Origin: Quercus robur
Lineage: Eukaryota > Streptophyta > Magnoliopsida > Fagales > Fagaceae
Direction: 5' to 3'
NCBI RefSeq assembly: GCF_932294415.1
Contig: NC_065535.1
Coordinates: 82,667,862 to 82,731,861 of the forward strand
Length of the DNA stretch: 64,000 nt
The notes under the pieces are model-generated. The model saw only the letters and a list, made by a program, of their open reading frames with translations, ran no database searches and was not told the DNA's origin. A program made the position numbers and the translations under genes. The first letter of the stretch is position 1. Each line of letters begins with the position of its first letter. Shown one piece after another: positions 21,582 through 35,000 of this stretch.

Positions 21582-23240
21582 ATGGATTTATCAACTCGCT
21601 GGAAGAAGTTATCTTTGTCAGAATCTGAAGAAAATCAGGTTGCACTGAGAATGAATAGGAAGAAGAGAGATTTTATACTGGTAGGGAAATTCCTCACCCG
21701 TAGATCATTAAATATAGAGGCTGTTGCAAAACATTCAAACCTTTATGGTGCACAAAAGGAGGATTCAATGTCACAGTGGGTGGTGAAAACATTCTGTTGT
21801 TTGCTTTTGAATTAGAAGTTGATGCGGAAAGAGTTATTCAAGGTGAACCGTGGGCTTTTGACAAACAATTTGTGGTTTTTGAAAATTTTGAGGGTTTTGC
21901 TCCTATTCACACATTGGGTTTTAAATCAACAGCCTTTTGGGTGCAAATTCATAATTTGCATTTTCCCCGCCAAACTGTTGAAACGGCTTTTAGTATTGGA
22001 AAGACTATTGGACCTATGATCAAACCAAAAGATTTGGGAGAAATGTTGGGGCCGAATTTCATGAGAGTGAGAGTGGTTGTTGATGTCTCAAAGCCTTTAT
22101 GTAGGGGAAGGAAGATCTATTAGGATAAGGATAATGAAGGGTGGGCTGCTTTTATTTTATGTATGAGAAATTGCCGAATATCTGTTACTGGTGTGGGTCT
22201 GTTTCTCATGATAATAAAGACTGTTCTCTCTGGCTGCGAAGTAAGGGTACTTTGACTGTAGCAGAACAGCAATTTGGTCCGTGGATTAGGGCTTCTCTTT
22301 TCAATCAAGCAAAAAAGACTTTTGTTGCAGTTAAAGGATATGATCATGTGAACAGTGGTGCTACAGATGGCGTTGCTGGTGTAATGAACGATTCAGTTAC
22401 TAGTGTTCCGGGATTGAATGAGGGCTTTGAAAACACAATCACCTCTGATTCCCGTGCTACAAATGAGAATAGCTTGGTGCCTTGATGTGTGGAGGGGTTT
22501 ATGGATGATGATGAACACGTTTCCTCCTCCTTGAAGCCATCTGGATCGCTGCAAACAGGGAAGGATGATGCAAGGGCGGTTCCGGATTTTGAGGGGCAGT
22601 TACAACTCTTAGATAGTGCGATTAACTCCTCTCCAAACCTTTCAAAATTGAAAACTGATAATCCTGATGCTGTTTCAGTCGCTGTCCCTATATTTTCTCA
22701 TGCCAAGTCATGCATTAATGTGTCAACAGAAAATCAAGAATTAAATAAGGTGGAAGTCTGATATGATGTGGACGCTACTCCTATTTTTTCTCAAGCCAAG
22801 TCCTGCATTAACGTGTCAACAGCAGCTCAAGGTTTAAATAAGGAGGTAGTCAGATATGATGCGGACTCTTTGGAGGCAATCCGGATTGAGGAATTTAATG
22901 TTGGCCAAACTTCTACTCCTAAAGAAAAAAAGAGCACACGTGGAAGACCTAGGAAATTCACACAGGGGGAATTGTTGAATACTGAGAATACAAATCAGGT
23001 ATATTCGGGAAACTCTTCACAGATAGCCCATACTCCAAAAAAAACATGGAAACGTATTGCTGTTAAGAAAGAAACTTCTGCAGAGAAGGCAGTAGCAGGT
23101 CTTGACATTGGTGAGAAGAGAAAAAGTGCTGATTTAGATAGAAAGGAAGATCATTCTGTTGAAGGGGAAAAAAGGAAAAAGCTTCAGGTATGTCCTACTA
23201 CTCCAACGGCGGAGGTTGCTCAGCAACCCCGCCGAGCAGT
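21582..23240 (+). pseudogene. LINE ORF1 (DUF4283 + zinc knuckle), broken
   Basis: Nucleic-acid-binding protein of the LINE. Seen: a DUF4283-type region (LSLSESEENQ ... GEPWAFDKQFVVFENFEG ... FWVQIHNLHFP), then the knuckle CYWCGSVSHDNKDC (C-x2-C-x4-H-x4-C) at about 22180-22221, then a Lys-rich tail. The frame shifts near 21780 and is interrupted by stops at about 22121, 22483 and 22759. The tail contains a 90-bp internal duplication: PIFSHAKSCINVST and PIFSQAKSCINVST at about 22687 and 22780. Confidence 0.82.
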
Positions 23241-25560
23241 AGTAGGTCTTGACATTATTGTCTTTCTTATGGAGACAAAGCTGAAAAAAGATTGGCTAGA
23301 TTTGATTAAGGAAAAATGTAAAATGAAAAATTGTTTTGTTGTTCCTAGTATTGGAAGCAGTGGTGGTCTTATTTTGTTATGGAAAGAAGAGTTGAAGGTA
23401 GATATTAAGACTTTTTCTCAAAATCATATTGATGCATAGGTGAATGGTGGGGAAGTTGGTTGGTGGCATTTTACGGGTTTCTATGGTCATCCGGATACGG
23501 CTAAAAGGCATGAATCTTGGGCAAAATTGAAGCATTTAAAACAAAAGTCTTCTTTACCATGGCTGGTCATTGGTGATTTTAATGAGATTATGGGTCTCTT
23601 GGAGAAGGAAGGTGAAAGTATCCGTCCAAGAAAACAAATGGCAGACTTTGTATCTACTATTGATCATTGTGGGTTGTGTGATCTAGGTTTCATTGGATCT
23701 AAATTCAGTTGGCTATATCAAACAACTAGTGGGGTTCAAATCCGAGAAAGATTGGATAGGGCTTTGGCTACATTGGAGTGGAGGTCTCTTTATCCAACAA
23801 GTAAGCTTCACCATTTATCCTCTTCGGTTTCGGATCATTCTCCACTATCACTTCATTTGTTTCAACAACGGAAGAAAAGGAGACACAAATTTTTTTTTAG
23901 GTTTGAATCAATGTGGTTGAAGGACTTGAGATGTGAAAAGGTTGTAAAGGATGCATGGGAAAGTGGTCAATTGATAGAATCAGATTGGGTTCTTCACAAT
24001 TGTTTGGAGAGTTAGGGAGCTTCAAACCAAATTAGAATGGTTAGAGATGCAGCCCACATCCACGGAAGTAGTGGAAGCATTGAGACATACTCGAATTGAA
24101 TTGAATTGTTGGTTGGATAGAGAGGATGACATGTGGAGACAGCGATCAAGGATTGATTGGTTCCAAAATGGTGATAGGAATACAGCTTTCTTTCATGCCA
24201 AGGCTTCGGCTAGACATAGAAAGAATTTAATGGAGGGTTTGCTAGATAATGATGGGGTATGGCAGATTGAAGAAGATAAAATGGAGGAGATAGCAATTGG
24301 GTACTTCGGGGATCTTTTCTCTACTAGTAATTTGGTGGATTTTTCTGATTTGCTCTTGGTTGTGCAACCTAAGGTGACTCATGCAATGAATGAATGGCTG
24401 GTTCGGCCTTTTGTGGAGTGTGAAGTGAATGTAGCTTTGAAGCAAATGTATCCACTTAAGGCATTGGGTCCTGATGGGATGCCTCCTCTGTTTTTTCAAC
24501 ACTTTTGGAGCACTTGTGGCGCGGTCGTCACCAAAATGGTACTTGATTTTCTGAACTTTGGTATTTCACCACCCAATTTTAATGAAACTCACATTACTCT
24601 TGTCCCAAAAATTAAAGAGCCAAAGAAGATAACAAATTATAGGCCTATTAGCTTATGCAATGCTGTTTATAAAATTGCTTCAAAGGCTATTGCAAATAGG
24701 TTGAAAAAGTTTTTACCTTCAATTATTAGTCATACACAAAGTGCTTTTGTCCATGGAAGATTGATTACTGATAATGTGTTGGTGGCTTTTGAAACCATGC
24801 ATCATATTAGCCAAAAAAAAGGGGGGGGGGGGGGAAAGGTTGGGGAAATGACTCTTAAATTAGACATGAGTAAGGCTTATGATAGGGTAGAGTGGGTTTG
24901 GCTTGAAAAAGTTATGGAGAAATTGGGTTTTGTTGACTGGATTAGGGATTTGATCATGAGATGTGTTTCTACGGTTACTTATTCAATTAAAATTAATGGG
25001 ACTCCGATAGGACATATTATTCCATCTAAGGGAATCTGTCAAGGAGACCCTTTGTCACCTTACCTCTTCCTCTTATGTGCAGAAGGTTTGTCTGTTTTGA
25101 TTCAATCAGCAGTGGATAAGGGTCAAATGGAGGGTGTTAAAATTTGTAGGGGTGGTCCTAGATTGTCTCATTTGTTTTTTGCAGATGATAGCTTGATTTT
25201 TTTGCAAGGCAACGTTAAAGGAGTGTGATGAACTACAACGATTGCTTGCTTTGTATGAGAAAGCTTCCGGTCAAAGTTTAAATCGTGCAAAAACATCTTT
25301 GTTTTTCAATAGCAACACTTCAAGGGAAGTTCAAGAGGAGATAAAAAATCGGTTTGGTGCCCAAATAATTAAGCTACATGAGAAGTATCTTGGCCTACCT
25401 TCTTTGGTGGGGAAAAATAAAAGACTTACCTTCAATGCCATCAAGGAGAAATTGGGGAAAGTGTTGGCGGGTTGGAAAGAAAAATTGTTGTCCAAAGTGG
25501 GAAAAGAAGTTTTGATCAAAGCCGTGGCTCAAGCAATTTCGGCTCAAGCAAATTTTATTT
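23241..25560 (+). pseudogene. LINE ORF2 (endonuclease + reverse transcriptase), broken
   Basis: Endonuclease blocks METKL, IGDFNE and VSDHSP are present, but the N-terminal WNCRG block is absent: ORF1-like sequence runs straight into IVFLMETKL. The reverse transcriptase has LGPDGMPPLFFQHFW, NYRPISLCNAVYK, AFVHGRLITDN, LDMSKAYDRVEW, GICQGDPLSPYLF and the catalytic FADDS at about 25179. A TAG interrupts the endonuclease at 23437-23439 (probably a former Trp codon); frameshifts occur near 24013 and 25225. A G13 run at about 24821-24834 encodes an odd Gly stretch inside the reverse transcriptase. The frame is lost near 25540. Confidence 0.88.
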
Positions 25561-25776
25561 TTATATCAGAATATTTATTATAGTTTAGTGTCAATATCAT
25601 CCATCTTAATCGGATTTTTAGTTTCATCAAGTGAAAGTATCACACTGTGTTACAAAAATTTGTTAAAATTTGAGATTTAAACATATACACTCTACAATGC
25701 ATGAGAAATTAATGTTAAAACAGAATTACCTAAGATATGAAAATGTCTATTAGATGAAGTTGATGAACTGTTAAAA

Positions 25777-25801
25777 TTATATATATATATATATATATAT
25801 A
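25777..25801. repeat. (AT)n microsatellite
   Basis: Uninterrupted AT dinucleotides. The paralogous 3' flank (about 37990) has only 'attatatagcgc', so the repeat expanded after the duplication. Confidence 0.9.
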
Positions 25802-25954
25802 GCGCAAGAAACAAACCAAGACAATGAAAAAAGCTTGAATTCCTGTAAGTCCATGGGAAGTAGATAGAAAGGTTGAAGACTGAAAGATTCAAAAAAAAAA
25901 AAAATAAATAAATAAAATCTATGCTTGGGCATCCAACTTCCAAGTTCCAAGTAA

Positions 25955-26443
25955 GGGTACGTTTGGTACACTGAATGTGGATTACAACAGGAATGGTAAT
26001 CTTTATTACCAGGAATAAAGGGTGTTGTAATGGAATAATTAAACCTATTCATTAGTTTAGTTGTGAGTTGTAACATTAGAATAAAACTTATGATCTATTT
26101 TAGGAAATATCTCATTCATACAAATATATTTCCTAGAAAACAATGTATTTTAAATTTTAGAAAGATGAGTTATTTTTTGATGATTTTTTATTTCCATAAT
26201 TGTTAGGCGGATATGGAAAATTTATTTATTTGGAAATATATTAATGTTAGAAATTATTACATATACTAAGGAATAGCTATTACAATCCTTTTAGAGAGGA
26301 ATAGTTATTCCTCATTTTAAAGAATAGCTATTCATAAGGAATGACTATTCCCTATAATAAAAACATAACCAAACTATTGAATAGCTAAACCATAGAAATA
26401 ACTATTACATTACAGTGTCTATTACAGTCTACCAAACGTGCCC
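25955..26443. mobile_element. PIF/Harbinger-like MITE, 489 bp
   Basis: Terminal inverted repeats GGGTACGTTTGGTA and TACCAAACGTGCCC, flanked by TAA at 25952-25954 and 26444-26446. The paralogous site near 38140 reads 'cttccaattaacgg', with one TAA and no insertion. No coding capacity. A relative lies at 61237-62877. Confidence 0.92.
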
Positions 26444-26446
26444 TAA

Positions 26447-27014
26447 CATTTTTTTCGTTTGACCCAAAAATAAAAAATCTATGCTAGTATATCTCAGTAT
26501 GTTCCATTTCATTCATTTCTTTTCTATTGTTTACACTCATTTCAAAGCATATATTAAAAAAAAAAAATCATCAAAATCCAAATTAATAACTATTTAACAT
26601 TAACAAAAAATCAATAAAAATGGGAAAGTTGACGAATATCCTAAGGATATTGGTTTAGAAAATCATTTTAGAAATTTCTTATGGGAAAATAAAAAAGTAA
26701 TTGATATTTTTATAGCATTTTGTATTCCTTATAAAGTGGTATAAATTTTTTTTCCTAAAATAATACATTAACAAATGCCATAAAGGCATATGTTAACTAG
26801 ACCCTTAAAAAAAAAAAATGAAAAATAACATTTTGAAATTTTTTTTTTTTTTTGGTAATAGTCAGATATTATAGTTGACTTTTCTATAATCTACTGACAA
26901 AAACCTCACAAAGATATTTGGGTGGTGGCCTCAATTATCCATTCATATTGTTTCTGTCGTGTCTTATGGACAAAAAGTAAAATAGTCTGATTAAAGGCTT
27001 GAACACCACTTTCT

Positions 27015-27046
<32 letters not shown>

Positions 27047-29089
27047 AAAGAGAAATGCTGACGAGTGCGCTTAGGCTTTGTTTAAGAGTTCATAAGGAAT
27101 GGAATTGAATGATCATAAGGGAATGGAAAGGAATAAAGTGGAATGAAATATATTTAAGTAAGGGGAAAGAATGGAATTAAGTAACCTTAATTGGATGTTT
27201 TAAAATAAAAGAATAGAAATGAATGAAAATAAATGGAATGTAAGTAATCTTATTTGAGAGTAATATGAAGGGAATAGAATGGAATCATTTTATGACAATA
27301 TTACTATTAGACCCCTATTTTAAAATAAAGAGTTGAATATATAGGAGTATTTTGGGAGTTTTAGTAAAAAATTCATTAAATCTAATTTCATTCCCTCCCA
27401 TTCCTCCCAATTTTGAAGGGAATGAAAATTTGAGGTTTTAAGGGAATAGAGAAGAATGAGTGTTCCTTCCTACTCATTTTATTCATTCCCACTTAAACTT
27501 CCCAACAAGGGAATGGACTTTTCATTCCCTCCATTAAAACTCCCAAATAAGAGAATGAAAGAATATTCTAAAATTATTTTTTTCATTCCTTTCCATTCCA
27601 TTCTATTCACTCCTTCCAAACGAGGCCTTAGGACATTAGTTAACAATTCATTATAGGAAAGTTTTTACATCACTTTTATAGAAAATGAAAAAAATTGTCA
27701 AAACATTAATTGTTTTTTTTTTCTTTTATTATAAAAATTTTCTTTAATTGAATTGTTAATCAATGCCCTAAAGGCACTTGTTAGCATGACCAAAAAAGAT
27801 AATAATAATAAAATAAAAAAACAAACAAAACAAAAGATTTATGAATCAAATAAAAGCCATATTTTATATTTGACTGTCATGTTGAAACCAAAGATTTGGA
27901 TGGTTCTTAATTAAATTTGTTGTATTTTATAGATTAGATTCATTTCCCCCACTGCCCACTTTCTATGAAGTGTCTTGCATTTGTATTGTATACCCGTAAG
28001 TGTACGGATGCATAGCATGATACTGGAGTAATTAATACTAGCCTCTGAGCATGCGCTCACGCGCGTGCTCAAAGGCTCTTCTATTTTTTGAGTAAAGATT
28101 AATAATTTGCATTTATTATAATTTGAGATTTCTACTTTTTCTAATCACAAAAAAAAAAAAAAAAAAAAAATACGTGAGGTGAGTTTTGTAGATTGGAGGA
28201 GTTTTAAAACTAACAAAAGAGTGATTCTATTTTGTAGAGAGTTAGATAGTAGAAGTGGGAATTTAAATTAATGTAAAAGTAGAAGTTTATTAGAAGCAGG
28301 AAGGCGTTTCAACGTAGAAGTATGAATTTATTATTTTTGTCAATTTACTATTTTAACCCCATTTTTAAATTTTAGGTAGAGGCATTTTTGACAGTAAAAA
28401 AAGTAATAATTAATTTTCTTTTGCCAATTTACTATTTTAACCCCATTTTTAAGTTGTTGGTTAATTAATTTAGGGGTATTTTTTACAGGAAAAAAAGCAA
28501 TAACTAACTTTTTGAATCCTTTTAATATATACAGATAAAACGCAGCAAATTAATTAAGCTTCCTTTTTCATGTATAGAGGGAAAATTTAATTAGCAGCCT
28601 CATTAATCAGTTACCCGATTTAGAGCATTACCTAGGTTACAGATGCATTTCTAAGAACATAGCTTTTACGAGAAAGGAAAAATCCCAAGATCAAGCAGTA
28701 TCTTATCATTTTCCATTTCCTTTCTTAGGAAACCTCTCAGCCACTTATCTTCTTTTATGGCATGTACATATGCATACAATCCAGACCGATTCATCAAAAA
28801 CTGGGTCTTGCCTAAAATATAGAAATTACAATGGGTGATTTATTTAACAACATATTAAACCAACAATGATTTTAATTACAAACAGTGTATTCTTTTTTCT
28901 TTTCTTTTCTTTTTATTATTATTTTTTTTTAACGTTGAAATGTAACAGGTACAGTGCATTAGACCCAACTGGACCCAAGCCAAACACCATATATGTATAT
29001 AACCAGCCTGAATTATATATAGTGGTCGTGCAAGTAACAAAAAACACTCTAGTGAGAAATCTTCACCTTAAAGCACAGAGGAAGGGAAA
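26447..29089. other. Spacer between the two NPF copies
   Basis: No gene. The first about 100 bp are still homologous to the 3' flank of the second copy. Apart from the MITE at 27074-27627 it holds a (TA)n tract (27017-27040), a poly-A run near 28148, and a roughly 85-bp duplication around 'caatttactattttaacccc' (28340 and 28425). Homology to the first copy resumes near 28985, with TATA-like 'atatatgtatataacc' about 95 bp upstream of the ATG. Confidence 0.6.
27074..27627. mobile_element. MITE, TTA-flanked, 554 bp
   Basis: Ends GGCTTTGTTT and AAACGAGGCC (inverted) with TTA at 27071-27073 and 27628-27630. The interior is full of 'ggaatggaat' and 'cattccattcc' motifs. The same family is found beside the eIF3b-like gene at 46309-46809. 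Confidence 0.87.
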
Positions 29090-32000
29090 ATGAATTCCTT
29101 CGTCCCAGATGCAGTTGATCACAAGGGTAATCATGCTGATAGGAACAAAACAGGTGGTTGGTTGTCTGCTATTCAAATCCTCGGTAAATTCCATTTTCTT
29201 ATTGTGCATAATTTTTTATTTTTTATGTATGTTTTTTTAAATTTTTAGCTACTCCAATTTTTCTCAAATTTTCTTAACCGTAATATATATTCTTTGGCTG
29301 GGAACAAAACAAGTGATTCCCTTTATAAAAAAATAAAAAATAAAAACAAAATAAAATAATTTGATAGTTATAATTAGGGAGATTTGAACTTTGGATATCT
29401 CTTTTAAAAAACTAGGTGATTTCTTTTTTCTTTTTTTTTTGGGAAAGGGTCCTATTTCTTTTATTAATGCATATATAAAGATTGATTACAACCTTTAATT
29501 ATCATGAAAAAACTAATAACGTGATTCAGTTCATTTTCTAATTGGTTTTAGACTTGACTCTAATTAAAACTGAAATTTTAATTAATTCATATTATACTCG
29601 TACTGGTTTTGATAATTTTCACAGGAATTGAAATATGCGAGAGATTTGCCACAATGGCAATAATTGTGAACCTCGTGACATATTTAGTTGGCACAATGCA
29701 TCTTCCTAGCGCAAGTGCTTCCAATTTTGCATCAACATCAGGGGGCACAGCATATCTTCTAAGCTTGTTTGGAGGCATTGTTGCAGATTCTTTCTTAGGC
29801 CGATATTGGATGATAGCCATTGCTGCTGCGATTCATGCAGGGGTGAGTATACTTTTAGCAAGTTAACTCCTAATGTGATATTTATATGCTACACCTTTTT
29901 CTTTTTCTTTTTTGAATTTTAATCCAAGTATTCTGCTTCCCTGCTTGCTAAGTTCTATATTTGATAATTGTACTAATAGATTGTCAACCGGGATAATAAA
30001 TTAGGGAACGTGTTTGTTAGCCATATCCACTTCTTTTCCAAATTTACGCCCGCCTCCTTGCAATCCTACTTTATCCAACAAATGCGTAGAGGCCAATAGT
30101 CTTCAAATGGGCATTTTCACCATGGCTCTGTATTTAACTAATATAGGAGTTGGTGGAATAAAGTCAAGTGTTGCAGGGCTTGGAACAGACCAATTTGATC
30201 AAAATGATGATAATGAAAAGGCTCAAATGGCACATTTCTTCAACAGGTTCTACTTTGTTATCAGCTCGGGTACCTTATTGGCAGTTACAGTACTTGTGTA
30301 CTTACAAGATCAAGTTGGAAGAAGCTGGGCATATGGGATTTGCTCGGCCTCAATGACACTTGCTTTCTTGGTCTTTCTACTGGGTACTAAAAGATATAGG
30401 TACAAGCAACGTTTAGGAACCCCTATAGTTCAAATTCTTCAAGTTATAGTGGCTGCTGTAAAGAAAAGGAAGGTAGCGTATCCATCTAATGATAGTGCCT
30501 TATATGAAGACCTTTCTCAAGAATCAAGAATATATCATACAGATAAGTTTCGGTATGTGACCATTAGAATTGCTGCTTAATATTTTAGAAGTTTGCTGTC
30601 AATATTGTTTTCTTTCTCTTGGAAAATAATCTGTTCTCTTAGATTATGGTTTTCTTTTTCTTTTTTTCTAAGCCCATTAACAAGTTTCCTAAACATTGAT
30701 CAGAATTGTTATAACTAAAGTATGCATGTAGTGCCTTTTCAAAATAAAGGGGAAAAAAGTATGCATATAGTGCATTCTATTTATTACTAAGCAAAAAACA
30801 TGATCCTTTTGTTGGCTTTGGAACAGAGGGGCACAATGATTTTGATAAGTTTCTCATAAGATGTAAGTCCATGTTTTTTCTTGTTAATGTTGGCTTAATT
30901 CTATGACAAAGTTTTATATATTTCCTATCATTTTAATGTATTTTCTTTTGGGCAATATTGTATTTGGGTAGAAAGTACTTGAGCCGAGTTAAACAATGTG
31001 ACCGCCAGCCTTAATGCGACTGGCCTAGCCCACGAGTAACACGTGGCAGGAGATTCCAGTAGGCAGCTGTCTGGATAGGCCCTGTTGTGTTGACTTTGCG
31101 ACCTGACAAGTCGAGAACCACATGCACACAAAATTTTCTATTTTATCCTGATTTGCATTTTCTGCTTTTCTCCATATAGTCCAACACACACATCCTGTGC
31201 ACGTTCGATGTGGCTTGTGATTGAATCTGAGTATACACACTTTGAAGCTCTCATTTCACTACTTAAGCCATCCATCCCACTTTGTAGAGAAAGAGAGAGC
31301 CTTTATCTTAGAGCTAAAAAACTCCTAACCTCTCTTCTCCATTTCTCTCACCATTGATATACCCTTGAGAGAAATATTTTTACCACCTTCACCATCTACA
31401 CATTCCCTAAGTGTTATAAGAAAGCGTTGAAGCTTAAGAAACCGTAGAAGTCATTACAAAATTCATATTCATTGGTGGCTTTCCGTTGGTGACTCAACGG
31501 TGGTATCTCCTGCAAGTAGTTGAAGAAAGGACTCTAGAAAGTTGGTTGCTAGCATGAGCTTGAAGGATTCAAGTACATAGGGGGATATGGGCTTGCAAGC
31601 TCATAGTCTTACTTGTACTACAACTATCCATCTAGTGTAAATTTTCTGACAATATGGTAGGTAGAGAGTTTTTTTCGTCTGGGTGCTCTAGTTTTCCTAT
31701 TCGTAAACACTTTTTGATGTTTGGCTTTGTTTTTATTTTTTTTTTTTTTTTTTTTTTTTGCATTTTCATATTGCTATTTATGTACTTCGGCTTATATTTG
31801 TTTATGTTGGCAATGTGAAACTTGGTTAATAACTTACATTAGATAAATTGTTAGTTTTTGGTTAAAGTGATTAAGCCATTAAAATTTGATAATGGGGTTC
31901 GTATTATTAGCATTTCTCATAAGATTTTACTATCAATTTTTTTTTTCTAAGAAGACAAAGGTATTTTTTGAATAAAGGTGAGATAATGGGGTTGTAAATT

Positions 32001-35000
32001 TCTTCTTCTCTATTCAATTAATTGATTCTCTACTATACCAATTACATGGATATCTTTTAAAAACATAAATTACAGCACTTATACTTGTCCACCATGCACA
32101 TACCTAGTAAGCAAATAAATTGAATAAATCAACGTCACCCAAAAAAAAAAAAAAAAAAAATGCAATCAAATACTTGATGTATTACAATTTATTTCTACTA
32201 ACAAAGTGAAAAAGAAACAAAGGACTGATAAGAGATAAAGTGGGAATTGATAATGCTGAAATGAGAGTAATAAAATGAAAGAGAGTTGAAATGATAATAC
32301 AGAATAGAAAATTGGGGGATGGGGGAGAGAGAGAAATAAATGATATTTGCTATAATTACGAGTCGAGCCGCTAAGGAGAGCAAAATTATTGAAACTACAA
32401 AGCTAAAGAGAGTATAACTGCTAACACCACCAAGATGAACTCATGATTACTGTATTTCTTTTGATACTTTTTTAAAGGAACAATGAAATTGGGGATTATA
32501 TTTATTTTATGGGTTGAATGAAAGAGTTACAAATTTGAATTATTAGGGATTTTTATTTTTATTTATTTTGAATAGGCTTTTTGTTGAATAATTTGTTCAC
32601 TTGTTGTTCTTTGGTCTAGTCGTGTTTTTGTTTGGGTTATTTTTATTTTTATTGGACTAATTTTTATTGTTGTTATTAATTTAAGGCTTTTTTTTTAAGC
32701 GATTAAGGATTATGTTTGAGGGGTTAAAATTATTTTTGAAATTATGTTACGTCTACAACATTTTCAAAACAAATCTTGTACAAAAGTCTGTTATTGGTGG
32801 GTTAAAAAGTAATGTCAATATTGGGCTCAAATTAGAATTAATAACAACTTATCATATAGAATTTGTTGTGAAATTATTATGAAAATGTTGTGAATGTAGT
32901 ATTACTTTTATTTTTGTTGAACCTAAATTCTTGTGATTCTCAAGTTAGGGTGTTCAACATTTTTATTAGGGTGTTCAAAATAGGTTAGTTTAGTATAATA
33001 TTTTTTTTGCAAGTATATATAAACATTTTTTTTCCAAGTCATGGTGGTCACTGAGTTACACATGGAGCTACCCCTATACATGCAAGTAAATGATCATAAA
33101 GAACACAAGTTTAACATACATAGGAAATTACTACATGCATACAAAAACTTCAAAGTATTAATTTTTAACACCTCTTAATTTCATACAATGGAGAGAGCTT
33201 ATTTCATGGTTCAAATTTTATTTTTTGGATCAAATGGTGTACAAATTAAGTGTCACACTATTTAAAATTTTAAATGATATGGTAGTATATATATTTTTAA
33301 ATTTGTAACAATAAAGCTATATGTATAACATTTTCACAACAAAACCTAAATGACATGCTAATAATGGTAAGTAAAAAAATAATATCAATGTTAGGCTCAT
33401 ATGAGAGCCAGTACGTAATAGCTTATCAACTAATCTTTGTTGTCTTTCTCAAAAAAAAAACAACTAATCTTTGTTGTGAAAGTATTATGGCCATAGCACT
33501 GCTTAATTTGTAATTTTAATAGGAACCTTTAAGGATCTTTTCAAAGCTAACAAGTGATACTTCCATGACAGTTGCTTGGACAAGGCGGCAATCATAACCA
33601 GCAAAGACTCTGGAATTCCAAACCCATGGAAACTTTGCACAGTTACAAAGGTGGAAAAAGTTAAAATGTTAGTCAAATTATTGCCAATTTGGGCGACAAC
33701 AATTATCTTCTGGACGATACATACACAATTAGCTGGCTTCTCAGTGCAGCAAGCTGCTACCATGGATAGATCAATTGGAAAATTCCAAATTCCTCCGGCA
33801 TCACTCTACGCCTTCTTTGTTGTGTCCATAATGACCACTCTTGCTATTTATGACCGCCTGATTATGCCTCTCATGAAAAAATATAAAAGAAGTCAAGGTA
33901 CGTAAATGTTGAACTCAAGAATAATGTTTATTTTTGTAAAGTTGTAATTTACAACTATGTTTTATGTTGGCTTTTATTTCATGTCAAATTTGATTGTATT
34001 TTGTTCAATTTTTTCCCTGTATGTTAGTGGGATTTAATGTGAGGGTAGAGTGTGAGAGTTTGGTGAAGAATTGTGAAAATAGTGAAGTTCGTGACTAGCT
34101 CGCAATTAGACAACCCATGAAAGGCCACGTGAGAAGCACATACTGAACTCCGAACAATCTTTTGTTAGGCTGTATTTCGTGAGTCACTTCACGACTCAAC
34201 CCAAGTCGCAAGTGACGAAACTCTCAGCTTGGAACTTTTTAAAGTGTGTTTTTCTCATTTTTATAACAACACTATATAAGCCCACTTTAACCACGAAATT
34301 GTAGGAGACTTTCAAAGAGAAAACCTTAGCAATACACTTGAGAGTTAGAGCTTGCAAACCCACAATCATCTACGTAATTTCTCTTAGTTTTCCTCTATTC
34401 CTAACTCTCTAATCTCAAATCCTTGAGAGTTTCATAGCTCAAACACTTATCTCACCCAATCTAAGTTTTGAGATAAGTTTTGGTGCGTGTTGGAAGCATT
34501 GAAAGAAGCCATCGATTGGCGGATGCAATTTGGAGCTAATTGCAGAATCCAGATAACTAGTGAAAACATGGTTCGGTGAAGCCCATTGGTAGCTGGAACT
34601 TGGAGAGTTCAAGTATATTGAGTAGATTAGGCTTGGAGGGTCTTTTTGATATTCATGTATTCCAACTTTATTCACTAGTGAATCGATTGGGCTTGGAGAG
34701 CCGCGGAGAGGTTTTTCGCGTCGTACTTCGGTTTTCTCTTCGATAACACGTCTCGGTGTTATCTTGTGTTTGCATCTCTCTTTCCTTACTCTTTAAGCTT
34801 TACTTTTTTTGTTTATAGTATTTGCTTATGCCTTAGATAGTTGTTCCGGTTTCATTGCGTTACACTTACTCTTATTCCACACTTAGTTAAGTAGGGTAAA
34901 AGCAATCTAGTTGGCCATAAGTTTTAATTTGAGGGTCTAAATAAGTAATAGTGTTTTCACACTATTTGAACTTTCAATTCTTACATTAACAAATTGCATT

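Larger units (their letters stand above)
21255..25573 (+). mobile_element. L1-type LINE lacking its 3' end, sitting in NPF exon 5
   Basis: Starts right after the first bases of NPF exon 5 and contains a 5' UTR, ORF1 and most of ORF2. The RNase H domain, zinc-binding reverse-transcriptase segment, 3' UTR and poly-A are missing. At about 25573 the sequence joins the 3' flank of the NPF gene. Missing 3' ends are unusual for LINEs, which are normally truncated at the 5' end, so a later deletion is the likely cause. Confidence 0.9.

Noticed and set aside
28048-28071. Palindrome-like 'gagcatgcgctcacgcgcgtgctc'
   Set aside because: Could be an end of a mobile element, but I found no partner end or target duplication.
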